NCBI GenBank assembly: GCA_035315345.1
Contig: DATFYA010000161.1
Location: forward strand, 1 to 64,000
DNA length: 64,000 nt
Source: Candidatus Methylomirabilota bacterium
GTDB lineage: Bacteria; Methylomirabilota; Methylomirabilia; Rokubacteriales; CSP1-6
Direction: 5' to 3'
Part shown: piece after piece, positions 1 through 7,427 of the stretch
Layout: each line of letters begins with the position of its first letter
How positions within the stretch are numbered: the first letter of the stretch is position 1
Notes under the pieces: model-generated
The model's input: the letters and a program-made list of their open reading frames with translations, nothing else
Told to the model about the DNA's origin: nothing
The model's database searches: none
Made by a program: the position numbers and the translations under genes

Positions 1-3
1 TCT

Positions 4-621
4 TCATGCGAGCCCCACCGCCGTGCGCGCCCCCGGCAAGAGGCGGGCGCGCTCGCGGAGCCACCCGAGCACGGTCTCCGCGTTCCGGCCCGGCGGGAAG
101 ACCGGATACCAGACGCGCTCGATGCGCCCCCGCTCCACGTACCAGGCCATTCGTTTGATGAGGGTCGTCGGGCCTCCTCGCTCGACGGGGTACTCGAACG
201 TCGGCAGGCGCAGACCGCGGGTCAGCGAGAGATCGCGGTCGCTCAGGATCTCGAAGGGCACGTGGTGGCGAGCGACGAACTCGCGCTGGTACGCCGTTTC
301 CTGGGTGCTGACCCCGTAGACGACGACCCCCAGCGCGCCGAACTCCCGGAACAGATCGCGGAACCCGCAGCTCTGTGGCGTGCAGCCGCGGGCCCCTGGA
401 ATCGCGTCCCACGCCGGTCCGGCCGGCTTCCCGGCCTCGCCGGTGCGCGGGTAGAAGAACAACACGCTCGGCCGCGCCGCGATGTCCGCGAGATCGATCC
501 ACCGCCCGGCCGTGGACTGCAGCCGGACCGACGGCACCTGCGCCCCGGGCAGATGGTCGCAGGCGCCGTCGTCGACCGGCACGGGCAGGTCCGGGGGGAG
601 GCGGTAGATCTCGTCGGTCAT
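4..621 (-). CDS. PrxQ/BCP-type peroxiredoxin
   Basis: This is a 205-residue thioredoxin-fold protein of the AhpC/TSA family. It probably reduces hydroperoxides in the cytoplasm. The segment GCTPQSCGFRD carries Cys80 and Cys85. The CTxxxC spacing is that of atypical 2-Cys PrxQ/BCP enzymes, with Cys80 peroxidatic and Cys85 resolving. The reading frame is open far upstream into pdxS. I place the start at the ATG giving MTDEIYRL because it lies just beyond the pdxS stop, 11 bases away. The gene is the last of the minus-strand unit that begins with the MocR regulator, so it may be co-expressed with PLP synthesis. No signal peptide is seen. The family is clear; the peroxide substrate is not known. 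Confidence 0.85.
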   Translation of the reverse strand: MTDEIYRLPPDLPVPVDDGACDHLPGAQVPSVRLQSTAGRWIDLADIAARPSVLFFYPRTGEAGKPAGPAWDAIPGARGCTPQSCGFRDLFREFGALGVVVYGVSTQETAYQREFVARHHVPFEILSDRDLSLTRGLRLPTFEYPVERGGPTTLIKRMAWYVERGRIERVWYPVFPPGRNAETVLGWLRERARLLPGARTAVGLA

Positions 622-632
622 GATCTCGCGCG

Positions 633-1514
633 TTACCAGCCCCTGGTCTGCAGGAGCTCGGACTCCTTGAGCTTCGAGGTCTCGATCCCGGGCATCGCGT
701 CGCCGAGTCCCTCGGAGACCTTGGCCAGCACGTCGGGATCCTTGAAGTGCGTGGTCGCCTGCACGATGGCCTTGGCCCGGACCGTCGGGTCGGACGACTT
801 GAAGATGCCGGATCCCACGAACACCGCCTCGGCGCCCAGCTGCATCATCAGCGCCGCGTCGGCCGGCGTCGCGATGCCGCCCGCCGAGAAGTTCGGGACC
901 GGCAGATGGCCGCTCTTGGCCACCCAGCGGACGATCTCGTAAGGAGCGCCCAGGTTCTTGGCCTCGGTCATCAGCTCCTCGTCGCCCAGCATGGTCAGCC
1001 GGCGGATGCCGGAGGTCACCGCGCGCATGTGGCGCACGGCCTCCACGATGTTGCCGGAGCCGGCCTCGCCCTTCGTCCGCATCATGGCCGCGCCCTCGCC
1101 GATGCGGCGCAAGCACTCGCCCAGGTCGCGGGCCCCGCACACGAACGGCACCTTGAACGCGAACTTGTCCACGTGGAAGTGCTCGTCGGCGGGCGTCAGC
1201 ACCTCGGACTCGTCGATGTAGTCGACTCCCAGCGACTCGAGAATCTGCGCCTCCACGAAGTGGCCGATCCGGCACTTGGCCATGACCGGGATCGTCACCG
1301 CCTTCTGGATCTCCTTGATCTTGGTCACCGGCGACATGCGGGCCACCCCGCCTTCCTTCCTGATGTCGGAGGGCACTCGCTCGAGCGCCATCACCGCCGT
1401 GGCGCCCGCGTCCTCGGCGATCTTGGCCTGCTCGGCGTTGGTCACGTCCATGATGACGCCGCCCTTCAGCATCTCGGCCAGTCCGACCTTCAGTCTCAGC
1501 GTTCCGCTCTCCAT
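633..1514 (-). CDS. pdxS: Pyridoxal 5'-phosphate synthase, lyase subunit PdxS
   Basis: This 293-residue TIM-barrel protein is the synthase subunit of the DXP-independent vitamin B6 pathway. It makes PLP from ribose 5-phosphate, glyceraldehyde 3-phosphate and ammonia. The two catalytic lysines are present: Lys80 in [11 protein letters not shown] and Lys148 in [11 protein letters not shown]. Asp23 in the IMDV motif is also present. Length and sequence are full and typical. The glutaminase partner pdxT, often adjacent, is not in this window, so ammonia must come from a distant PdxT or from free ammonium. The gene lies 28 bases after the GNAT gene in a unit headed by a MocR regulator, a family that includes PdxR, the known activator of pdxST. 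Confidence 0.97.
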   Translation of the reverse strand: MESGTLRLKVGLAEMLKGGVIMDVTNAEQAKIAEDAGATAVMALERVPSDIRKEGGVARMSPVTKIKEIQKAVTIPVMAKCRIGHFVEAQILESLGVDYIDESEVLTPADEHFHVDKFAFKVPFVCGARDLGECLRRIGEGAAMMRTKGEAGSGNIVEAVRHMRAVTSGIRRLTMLGDEELMTEAKNLGAPYEIVRWVAKSGHLPVPNFSAGGIATPADAALMMQLGAEAVFVGSGIFKSSDPTVRAKAIVQATTHFKDPDVLAKVSEGLGDAMPGIETSKLKESELLQTRGW

Positions 1515-1542
1515 GTCCCGTCTCCTTGTTCGAGTGATCGGA

Positions 1543-2199
1543 TCACTGCGTGAGTCGCGCCTGCAGCCTCGCCCGGATCGCCGGCCATTCCGATTCCAGG
1601 ATCGAGAAGGCGGCGGTGTCGCGGATGTTCCCGTCGCTGGCCGGCCGGGCCGCGCGCAGCACCCCGTCGAAGCGCGCGCCCAGCCGCATGATCGCGTTTC
1701 GCGAGCGCTCGTTGCGCGCGTCGGTCATGAGGCTGACCCGGTGGACCCGCCACCGATCGAAGGCGTGCTCCAGCATCAGCAGCTTCGCCTCGGTATTGAT
1801 CGGCGTGCGCTGCGCATCGGCCGCGAGCCACGTCGCGCCGATCTCCACCGCATCGGGCCGCTCGGCGCCCCGCTGGTGCGCGTTGCCCGGAGGCCACGTC
1901 CAGTACTCGATGTTGAGGAAGCGAGTGGAGCCCACCACCCGTCCGCGGCCGCGGTCCACCGTCGCGAACGGCAGCGAGCGACGCGCGGTCTGCTCGCCCA
2001 GGGCGGCGTCGATATAGGCGGCCGCGTCGGCCAGGCTGCCCGGCACCCAGGTGAGGCCGTACGTATCGCGCGGGCCCGAGGCCGCGGCGAGCAGGTCCCC
2101 CGCGTGGGCCGCGGTCAGGGGCTCGAGGCGGACGACGCGCCCTTCCAGCACCACGGGCGCTACCACCGTCGTCGCGGTCTCGGTCGCCACCCCGGTCAT
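1543..2199 (-). CDS. GNAT-family (RimJ/RimL-like) acetyltransferase
   Basis: This 218-residue protein matches the RimJ/RimL branch of GNAT N-acetyltransferases. It has [19 protein letters not shown] at the N terminus, the RxxGR-like region [13 protein letters not shown] in the middle, and [20 protein letters not shown] near the end. That last segment is the conserved stretch that contacts acetyl-CoA and fixes the acceptor. The acceptor cannot be predicted. Its ATG overlaps the TGA of the upstream PLP-enzyme gene as ATGA at 2196-2199, which suggests translational coupling. It may acetylate a small amine or a protein N-terminus. The link with PLP metabolism is by context only. Confidence 0.85.
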   Translation of the reverse strand: MTGVATETATTVVAPVVLEGRVVRLEPLTAAHAGDLLAAASGPRDTYGLTWVPGSLADAAAYIDAALGEQTARRSLPFATVDRGRGRVVGSTRFLNIEYWTWPPGNAHQRGAERPDAVEIGATWLAADAQRTPINTEAKLLMLEHAFDRWRVHRVSLMTDARNERSRNAIMRLGARFDGVLRAARPASDGNIRDTAAFSILESEWPAIRARLQARLTQ

Positions 2200-3359
2200 G
2201 CCAGCGCCGCCTCCAGGTCGGCCTGCAGCTCGCCCGCGTCCTCGAGGCCCACCGACACGCGCACCAGCCCGGCCCCGATGCCCATCGCGGCCTTCTCCTC
2301 GTCGGAGACCCGTCGATGCGAGGTGCGGGCCGGATAGGTCCACGTGGTGGCCACGTCGCCGAAGCTCGGGGCGAACTCGAGCAGGCGCGTCCGTCCCATG
2401 AAGCGCTCCACCGCGGGTGCGCCGGCGCGGAGGTCGAACGAGAGCATGGCGCCGCAGAAACGCGGCATCAGCCGACGGGCCAGCGCGTGCTGATCGTGCG
2501 AGGGCAGCCCCGGGTAGTACACGCGCGATACCGCGGGCATGCGCTGCAGCGCCTGAGCCAGCGCGTGGGCGGTGGCGCACTGCCGCTCCATGCGCACCGC
2601 GAGGGTGCGCGCGCCGCGGGTGGCCAGCCAGGCGTCGAACGGCCCCAGATTGGTGCCGGCGCGGATCATGGCGTTGCGCACGCGGGCCATCGGCTCGGCG
2701 CGCCCGGCGACCAGGCCGCCGGTGACGTCCCCGTGCCCGGAGATGAACTTGGTCAGGCTGTGCGTCACCATCGTCGCGCCGTGCTCGATGGGCCGGAGCA
2801 CCGCGGGGGACGCCATCGAGGCGTCGACGATCAGATCGATCCCGCGGCGCCGCAGCTCGGGCGCGAGCGCGGGCAGGTCCACCAGCCGCAGCAGCGGGTT
2901 GGAGATCGCTTCCACGAACACCGCGCGGGTCGTGGGACGGAGGGCCTTCACGATGGCGGTCGTATCGGTCGCGTCCACGAAGTCGGTCTCGATGCCGAGG
3001 CGCCGGCCCTCGTCGCCCAGGAACGCGGCGGTCGAGCCGTAGAGATCGCGGGCCGACACGAGATGATCGCCGGCCGAGAAGAGGCCGAGGAGCAGCGCGG
3101 TGGTCGCGCCCATGCCCGACGCGCAGGCCACCGCCGCCTCCGCCCCCTCGAGGGCCGCGACCAGGTCTTCCAGCATCGCGTGGTTGCCGGTCCCGTAGCG
3201 GCCGTAGACAAAGCCCGGCCTCTTGCTCTCCCACACCGATTCCACCGTATCCATGTCCTCGAACACGTAGACGTTGGTCTGATAGATCGGCGCGGTCAGC
3301 GGCCGGCTCGCCGACGGCACATCACGGCCGCCGCGCGCGACGAGGGTGTGGAAGTTCAC
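2196..3359 (-). CDS. Cys/Met-metabolism PLP-dependent enzyme (cystathionine gamma-synthase/lyase family)
   Basis: This 387-residue fold-type I PLP enzyme resembles cystathionine gamma-synthase, gamma-lyase and methionine gamma-lyase. The PLP lysine is Lys204 in HSLTKFISGHGD. YGRYGTGNH near residue 52 and ASGMGA near 80 are the usual phosphate and substrate loops. The motif normally reading VDNTFATP is VDASMASP here (about residues 178-185). The Asp that contacts the PLP ring nitrogen is kept but the following residues are unusual, so the exact reaction is uncertain. It follows the MocR gene by 9 bases and is coupled to the GNAT gene. Both regulator and enzyme bind PLP, and pdxS is in the same unit. 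Confidence 0.85.
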   Translation of the reverse strand: MNFHTLVARGGRDVPSASRPLTAPIYQTNVYVFEDMDTVESVWESKRPGFVYGRYGTGNHAMLEDLVAALEGAEAAVACASGMGATTALLLGLFSAGDHLVSARDLYGSTAAFLGDEGRRLGIETDFVDATDTTAIVKALRPTTRAVFVEAISNPLLRLVDLPALAPELRRRGIDLIVDASMASPAVLRPIEHGATMVTHSLTKFISGHGDVTGGLVAGRAEPMARVRNAMIRAGTNLGPFDAWLATRGARTLAVRMERQCATAHALAQALQRMPAVSRVYYPGLPSHDQHALARRLMPRFCGAMLSFDLRAGAPAVERFMGRTRLLEFAPSFGDVATTWTYPARTSHRRVSDEEKAAMGIGAGLVRVSVGLEDAGELQADLEAALA

Positions 3360-3368
3360 GGATCTCTC

Positions 3369-4904
3369 CTAGACCAGCGGCACCGCGGTCACCGCGCCGA
3401 GGCTGGCGGGCTCCGGCTGCCGCTGCGCGTCGCGAATGGTGTCGGCCAGGCGCTTGATGCCCTCGTCGATCTGGCTCAGGGGCAGGGCGGAGAAGGACAG
3501 GCGCAGCGTGCGCTCGCCGCCGCCGTCCACGAAGAACGCGTTGCCCGGCGTGAACACCACCCCGCGCTGGGCGGCGCGCTCGAGCAGCGCCGCCGCATCC
3601 AGGCCCGCGGGCAGCGTGACCAGCAGCGAGAAGCCGCCCTCGTGATCCGTCCACGTCACCCCGGCCGGCATGCGCTTGGACAGGCCCTGCAACAGGGCGG
3701 CGCGCCGCCGGCCGTACTCGCGCAGCACCCGCGCCTGGTGCCGATCGAGCAGGCGCTGGCGACAGAAGTGGTAGACCGCGGCCTGGATCAGCGGACTCGT
3801 GTGGATGTCGGACAGCTCCTTCGCCAGCTCCAGGCGGTCGATCAGCTCCGGAGCCGCCACGATCCAGCCGAGCCGGAGGCCCGGGAACAGGATCTTGGAG
3901 AACGTGCCGACGTAGATGACGAGCCCGGAGGCGTCGAGCGCCTTGAGCGGCGCGGGCGGCCGCGGGCCGAAGAAGAGACTGCCGTCGAAGCCGTCCTCGA
4001 GGATGGGCAGGCGATGCCGGGCCGCCACCTCCAATAGCCGCGCGCGAGTCTCGTCGCGCATGGTGAGGCCGGTCGGATTGTGCGCGCTCGGCTGACAGTA
4101 GAGCAGCTTCGGCGACTGCCGCTCGAGCAGGCGGTCGAGATGCGCGGGGTCGAGGCCTCCGGCCACCATCGGCACCGGCAGCAGCTGGGCGCCGAAGGCC
4201 CGGAAGACCTGCATCGCCCGCGGGTACGACGGCTCCTCGATGGCCACGAAATCGCCCGGGTCGAGCAGGGTGCGGCCGACCAGATCGAAGCCCTGCTGCG
4301 AGCCGTTGACGATCAGGATCTCGTCGGGCCGTACTTCCAGGCCGAAGCGCAGGAGGTACGCGGCCAGGAACTCGCGCAACGGCGGGTAGCCGCGCGCGGG
4401 ATAGTACTGAAGCAGCTCGCGGCCCTCCTCGCGGATCACCCGGTTCAGGACGCGACGGAATGCGTCCGTCGGAAAGAGTCCGCTGTCGGGCATGCCGCCG
4501 GCGAACGAGATGGCCCCCGGCCCGGATCGCGGCATCTGGGTCGAGGCGCGGCGGCGGCGGTTGTCGGCCGCGATCACCTGAGCGCCCTTCGAGAGGAAGC
4601 CCGTCCAGTCGAGCCTGGGCGCCGCCGGGCGCGTCTCCCCGGCCGATACCGGAACCCGGTCGGCCACGAACGTCCCCTGGCCCACGTGGGCCCGCGCCCA
4701 CCCGCCGGCCACCAGCTCGTCGTAGGCGAGGGCCACCGTGGTACGGTTCACCCCCAGCTCGCGGGCCAGCTCCCGGCTGGCCGGGAGCTTCACGCCGGTG
4801 CCGAGCAGGCCCTGGCTGATCAGCCGCTCGAAGTGCAGCTGGATCTGCCGGGACAACGGGGCCTTGCCCGTCCGGCCGGTACCCCTGTCGAGTTGAATTC
4901 TCAT
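3369..4904 (-). CDS. MocR-type (GntR-HTH plus aminotransferase-fold) regulator, PdxR-like
   Basis: This is a 511-residue fusion. The N-terminal GntR winged helix (about residues 10-80) includes LSRQIQLHFERLI and LPASRELARELGVNRTTV. A fold-type I aminotransferase domain follows (about 115-490), with the PLP-binding lysine in GTFSKILFPG. MocR proteins use the aminotransferase domain to sense PLP or related ligands. The PdxR subgroup activates PLP synthesis genes. The gene heads the minus-strand unit containing pdxS, which fits a PdxR role, though control of the adjacent PLP enzyme is equally possible. A good sigma-70 promoter and a perfect inverted repeat lie just upstream. Confidence 0.92.
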   Translation of the reverse strand: MRIQLDRGTGRTGKAPLSRQIQLHFERLISQGLLGTGVKLPASRELARELGVNRTTVALAYDELVAGGWARAHVGQGTFVADRVPVSAGETRPAAPRLDWTGFLSKGAQVIAADNRRRRASTQMPRSGPGAISFAGGMPDSGLFPTDAFRRVLNRVIREEGRELLQYYPARGYPPLREFLAAYLLRFGLEVRPDEILIVNGSQQGFDLVGRTLLDPGDFVAIEEPSYPRAMQVFRAFGAQLLPVPMVAGGLDPAHLDRLLERQSPKLLYCQPSAHNPTGLTMRDETRARLLEVAARHRLPILEDGFDGSLFFGPRPPAPLKALDASGLVIYVGTFSKILFPGLRLGWIVAAPELIDRLELAKELSDIHTSPLIQAAVYHFCRQRLLDRHQARVLREYGRRRAALLQGLSKRMPAGVTWTDHEGGFSLLVTLPAGLDAAALLERAAQRGVVFTPGNAFFVDGGGERTLRLSFSALPLSQIDEGIKRLADTIRDAQRQPEPASLGAVTAVPLV

Positions 4905-4922
4905 GGCTCCCCGATACCAGCC

Positions 4923-4950
4923 ATTATTTCTACCATGTCGAGGTTGTAAA
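4923..4950 (-). promoter_or_regulatory. Sigma-70-like promoter of the MocR-pdxS unit
   Basis: On the minus strand TTTACA (4950-4945) and AATAAT (4928-4923) are separated by 16 bases. Each differs from consensus at one position. The predicted start point is only about a dozen bases before the ATG at 4904, so the leader would be short, with GGGGAG as ribosome site. This is a pattern match only. Confidence 0.5.
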
Positions 4951-4956
4951 CCGCCA

Positions 4957-4982
4957 ATTGGATGATTCAGAAACCATCCAAT
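4957..4982. promoter_or_regulatory. 26-bp inverted repeat, candidate MocR operator
   Basis: ATTGGATG at 4957-4964 and its exact complement CATCCAAT at 4975-4982 are separated by 10 bases. The element sits directly upstream of the -35 of the MocR promoter and within the divergent control region. That is where an autoregulating MocR/PdxR activator would bind. It is AT-rich against a GC-rich background. Binding is inferred from position and symmetry. Confidence 0.5.
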
Positions 4983-5001
4983 ATCGACCCCCGGGACCCC
5001 G

Positions 5002-5010
5002 TGGTATCAT
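5002..5010 (+). promoter_or_regulatory. Possible extended -10 element for the caspase-like gene
   Basis: TGGTATCAT fits an extended -10 (TGn followed by TATCAT, five of six to consensus). It lies about 50 bases before the ATG at 5063. No clear -35 is present. The predicted transcript would begin just before the hairpin at 5017-5032. Confidence 0.3.
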
Positions 5011-5016
5011 GCCTCG

Positions 5017-5032
5017 CCCAGGGCTCCCTGGG
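5017..5032 (+). other. Hairpin in the 5' leader of the caspase-like gene
   Basis: CCCAGGG and CCCTGGG form a perfect 7-bp stem around a two-base centre, in the presumed untranslated leader about 30 bases before the start codon. In RNA the loop would open a little wider. No T-run follows, so it is not a standard terminator. It could affect leader stability or translation, or be a protein-binding palindrome. Confidence 0.35.
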
Positions 5033-5062
5033 CTTCCCAGAGGGATCTCAAAGGACGGGACG

Positions 5063-5797
5063 ATGCCGGGCGTCGTAGTGCTGGAATCGATGTGGAACAA
5101 GAAAGGCCGTCTGCTCGACGACGAGCCCTCGGTGCTCCCCTACCTCAAGGCGATCAAGCAGTCGCTGGCCTGGGAAGGCATCCGGGTCAACCTCGTCTAC
5201 CGGCGGTTCTACTCGAGCTACGACCTGGGGCTGCTGCTCGAGGAGGTGCGCCGCCGGCGCCGCTCCTTCCAGGTCTGCTACATCGCCTCGCACGGCCAGC
5301 GGCGCAAGCTGGTGGGCATCGGCGACAAGGTGATCCATCTGGAGACCCTGGTCGACCACTGCCGGCCCAGCACCGGCACCGGCTACATCTTCGGGGCCTG
5401 CGACTTCGTCACCCCCGACACCGCCCGGAACTTCCTGCTCTCCACCGGCGCGCGGTTCGTGGCCGGTTACCAGAAGGCGATCCCCTGGACCGAATCCATG
5501 CTGGTGGACTGCCTGTTCCTGTCCTATCTGCTGGGCGGCACCATGAAGTGGGTGCGGACCAAGCACGGCGAGCGCATGCCGCCCCTGCGCGCTCGGGAGG
5601 ATTTCGAGATCACCCGGTCCGAGAATCCGCAGAAGGTGGCGGGCCAGCTCTATCGCGACTTCCCGCTGGCCCACGACATCACCTTCTCCTGCTTCACGCT
5701 CGATCGCGGACAGGGCCGCAAGCCCGAGATGGAAAACTCGTTCGACATCTTCAAACGGAACGTGGACCGCGCCCGGCGCGTGGTCCGCGATCTCTAG
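5063..5797 (+). CDS. Orphan caspase-like (clan CD fold) protein, DUF6642-like
   Basis: This is a 244-residue soluble protein with no signal peptide. It opens with a hydrophobic strand and VLESMWNKKG. A helix-strand pattern follows, then VCYIASHG with His77 and YIFGACDF with Cys113. A His-Gly after one core strand and a Cys after the next is the dyad layout of caspase, CHAT and gingipain folds. From memory, the N-terminal LEG/LES-W pattern, SHG and GxC resemble the small stand-alone family DUF6642, whose function I do not know. The start is the ATG with an AAAGGACGGG ribosome site. The frame is open further upstream to 4958, but that part has no coding character. A 58-residue ORF and a methyltransferase follow. 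Fold call moderate, catalytic activity unproven. Confidence 0.6.
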   Translation: MPGVVVLESMWNKKGRLLDDEPSVLPYLKAIKQSLAWEGIRVNLVYRRFYSSYDLGLLLEEVRRRRRSFQVCYIASHGQRRKLVGIGDKVIHLETLVDHCRPSTGTGYIFGACDFVTPDTARNFLLSTGARFVAGYQKAIPWTESMLVDCLFLSYLLGGTMKWVRTKHGERMPPLRAREDFEITRSENPQKVAGQLYRDFPLAHDITFSCFTLDRGQGRKPEMENSFDIFKRNVDRARRVVRDL

Positions 5798-5836
5798 CAG
5801 ACCGCCCACCGGTGCGTCCGCGAGAGGAGGCCGGCC

Positions 5837-6013
5837 ATCAGCGCAGGCGAAGCGCCCATCAAGCAGGCGGTGAAGTGGATCGACGAGCAGATCGAGCGCG
5901 ATCCCGCCGCCGACCGGACGAAGCTCATCGACGAGGCGGGGCGCCGCTTCGATCTGACCCCGCTCGACTCGGAGTTCCTGCTGCGCCACCTCTCCCAGCG
6001 CAAGCCGTCCTGA
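5837..6013 (+). CDS. Small 58-residue protein with apparent ATC start
   Basis: The frame opens after the TAG of the caspase-like gene and has no ATG, GTG or TTG near its 5' end. A very strong ribosome site (AGAGGAGG) stands six bases before an ATC codon. From there it reads as a compact helical protein: SAGEAPIKQAVKWIDEQI, then a linker, then RTKLIDEAGRRFDLTPLDSEFLLRHL, with a TGA 19 bases before the methyltransferase. The amphipathic helices and codon bias look real. Either ATC serves as a rare start or the base is an error for ATG. Function unknown; it may be co-expressed with the caspase-like protein, whose stop lies in the same frame. Confidence 0.6.
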   Translation: MSAGEAPIKQAVKWIDEQIERDPAADRTKLIDEAGRRFDLTPLDSEFLLRHLSQRKPS

Positions 6014-6032
6014 CCGGCATCGAGAGGCCGAC

Positions 6033-6806
6033 GTGAGCGACAGCCAGCAGGGCCGGGTGCAGGCGCAGTTCGGGCCGAGCGCGGCCGCCTACGTCACCAG
6101 CGCCGGCCACGCCGCGGGCCCGGACCTGGAGTGGCTGCTCGCCTGGGGGCGCAAGCGCGGAGCGGCCCGCGTCCTCGACATCGCCACCGGCGGCGGCCAC
6201 ACCGCGCTGGCCTTCTCGCGCTTCACCGAGAGCGTGGTCGCGATGGACGTGACCTTGCCGATGCTCGAGGCCGCGCGCCGATTCATCGCCCGCGAGGGTG
6301 CCGCCGTGCGCTTCGTCGGCGGAGACGTCGAGACGCTGCCCTTCCGCGATGCGACCTTCGGGACGGTCACCTGCCGGATCGCGGCCCATCACTTCCCCGC
6401 GCTGCTGCCCGCCCTGCGCCAGGTGGCCCGCGTGCTCCGGGCCGGCGGCACCTTCCTGATCCAGGACATCCTGGGACACGACGACCAGGACGCGGCGGCA
6501 TTCATCCGGGAGGTCGAGCGGCGGCGTGATCCGAGCCACGTGCGCGCCTACCGGCAGCTGGAGTGGACCGCCTTCCTCCGGGCCGCGGGCCTCACCGTCC
6601 TGGACGAGACGGTCATGAGCAAGGTGCGTCCCTGGGACGAGTGGACCACCCGGATGCGGATGACTCCGGAGGCGCGCGCCGACCTGGAGCGGTTCGTGCT
6701 GGCCGCGCCCGCTCACTGCCGGGACGCGTTCGATTTTCGGATCGAAGACGGGCGCATCGTCTCGTTCACCGATCGGATGCTGCTCCTGCGGGCCGATCGG
6801 GACTAG
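6033..6806 (+). CDS. Class I SAM-dependent methyltransferase (UbiE/type 11-like)
   Basis: This 257-residue Rossmann-fold methyltransferase has motif I VLDIATGGGHTALAF (about residues 46-60), an acidic residue after the second strand (VVAMDVTLPML), GGDVETLPF as motif II, and VARVLRAGGTFLIQDI as post-III. These match Methyltransf_11/UbiE-like enzymes acting on small molecules such as quinones or lipids. The true substrate is unknown. It follows the small ATC-start ORF by 19 bases. Its TAG stop is shared with the convergent Smr gene: the palindrome CTAG at 6803-6806 serves both strands. Confidence 0.88.
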   Translation: MSDSQQGRVQAQFGPSAAAYVTSAGHAAGPDLEWLLAWGRKRGAARVLDIATGGGHTALAFSRFTESVVAMDVTLPMLEAARRFIAREGAAVRFVGGDVETLPFRDATFGTVTCRIAAHHFPALLPALRQVARVLRAGGTFLIQDILGHDDQDAAAFIREVERRRDPSHVRAYRQLEWTAFLRAAGLTVLDETVMSKVRPWDEWTTRMRMTPEARADLERFVLAAPAHCRDAFDFRIEDGRIVSFTDRMLLLRADRD

Positions 6807-7078
6807 TCGGCCAGCACCACGACCGTCGCCCCCCATCCGCCCCGCTCGGGCGGACCGTCGAAGAAGCGGACGACCGCGGGATGATCCGCCAGCACGCTTC
6901 GCACGATCGCGCGCTGGATCCCGATGCCCTTGCCGTGGATCAGCCGCACCTCGCGGAATCCGCGCGCGGCAGCCTGACGCAGATACTCCTCGACCACCGA
7001 GCGCACGTCTCGCGGCGCGAAGGCGTGGAGATCGAGGGAATCCTCGATGGGCAGGATGATCGGCTCGGGCTCGTCCAT
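6803..7078 (-). CDS. Small Smr-domain protein
   Basis: This 91-residue protein is essentially one Smr (MutS2 C-terminal) domain. It has LDLHAF near residue 16, the VRLIHGKGIG motif near 45-54 and GGWGATVVVL at the C terminus. Smr domains are nucleic-acid-binding and often nick DNA or cleave RNA. The LDLH and HGKG motifs thought to act in catalysis are intact. It stands alone, without the MutS2 ATPase, as is common in bacteria. Its stop overlaps that of the methyltransferase. No promoter is evident upstream. Confidence 0.88.
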   Translation of the reverse strand: MDEPEPIILPIEDSLDLHAFAPRDVRSVVEEYLRQAAARGFREVRLIHGKGIGIQRAIVRSVLADHPAVVRFFDGPPERGGWGATVVVLAD

Positions 7079-7169
7079 GGCTCCGCACCCATCAGCCTAC
7101 GCCATGAGCCCGAGCGGCGGCGCCGCGGACGTGGCCTCACGGCCCCCGTCCGGGGCGCCGAAGCTCACG

Positions 7170-7427
7170 CTACTTCTTGTGCTCGAGTGTGACTCCGATC
7201 ATCTTCGCCGCCTCGTCGTACTTGGCCACGGACTCGGCGTGCTTGCCTTGCTGGTGGAGGGCCTGGGCCTCCTTCATCTTCTCCTTCGCCTGGTACGACG
7301 CATTGTCGAGCCGGTTGCCGACCTGGCGGTCCATCTGCCGCTGGAGCAGCGGGCACTCGTTGGCGAGGGCCGGGGCGCCACACATTGCCACGAGGGCGGT
7401 TGCGATCGCGATCGAGGCCAGTCTCAT
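7170..7427 (-). CDS. Small exported protein
   Basis: This 85-residue protein starts with a clear Sec signal (MRLASIAIATALVAMCGAPALA, cleavage after ALA). A 60-residue mature, helical and charged region follows, with ALHQQGKHAESVAKYDEAAKM, which resembles a single TPR-like helix pair. One cysteine remains in the mature part (ECPLL). A strong AGGAGGAA ribosome site precedes the ATG. Its ATG overlaps the stop of the upstream hypothetical gene as ATGA. Likely periplasmic; function unknown. Confidence 0.75.
   Translation of the reverse strand: MRLASIAIATALVAMCGAPALANECPLLQRQMDRQVGNRLDNASYQAKEKMKEAQALHQQGKHAESVAKYDEAAKMIGVTLEHKK

Noticed and set aside
622-1275. N-terminal extension of the peroxiredoxin frame
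   Set aside because: It is the reading of the pdxS gene in another frame, Arg/Gly-rich, with no family support.
4958-5062. N-terminal extension of the caspase-like gene
   Set aside because: Open in frame, but contains the operator dyad and hairpin and lacks coding character; a good ribosome site precedes the ATG at 5063.
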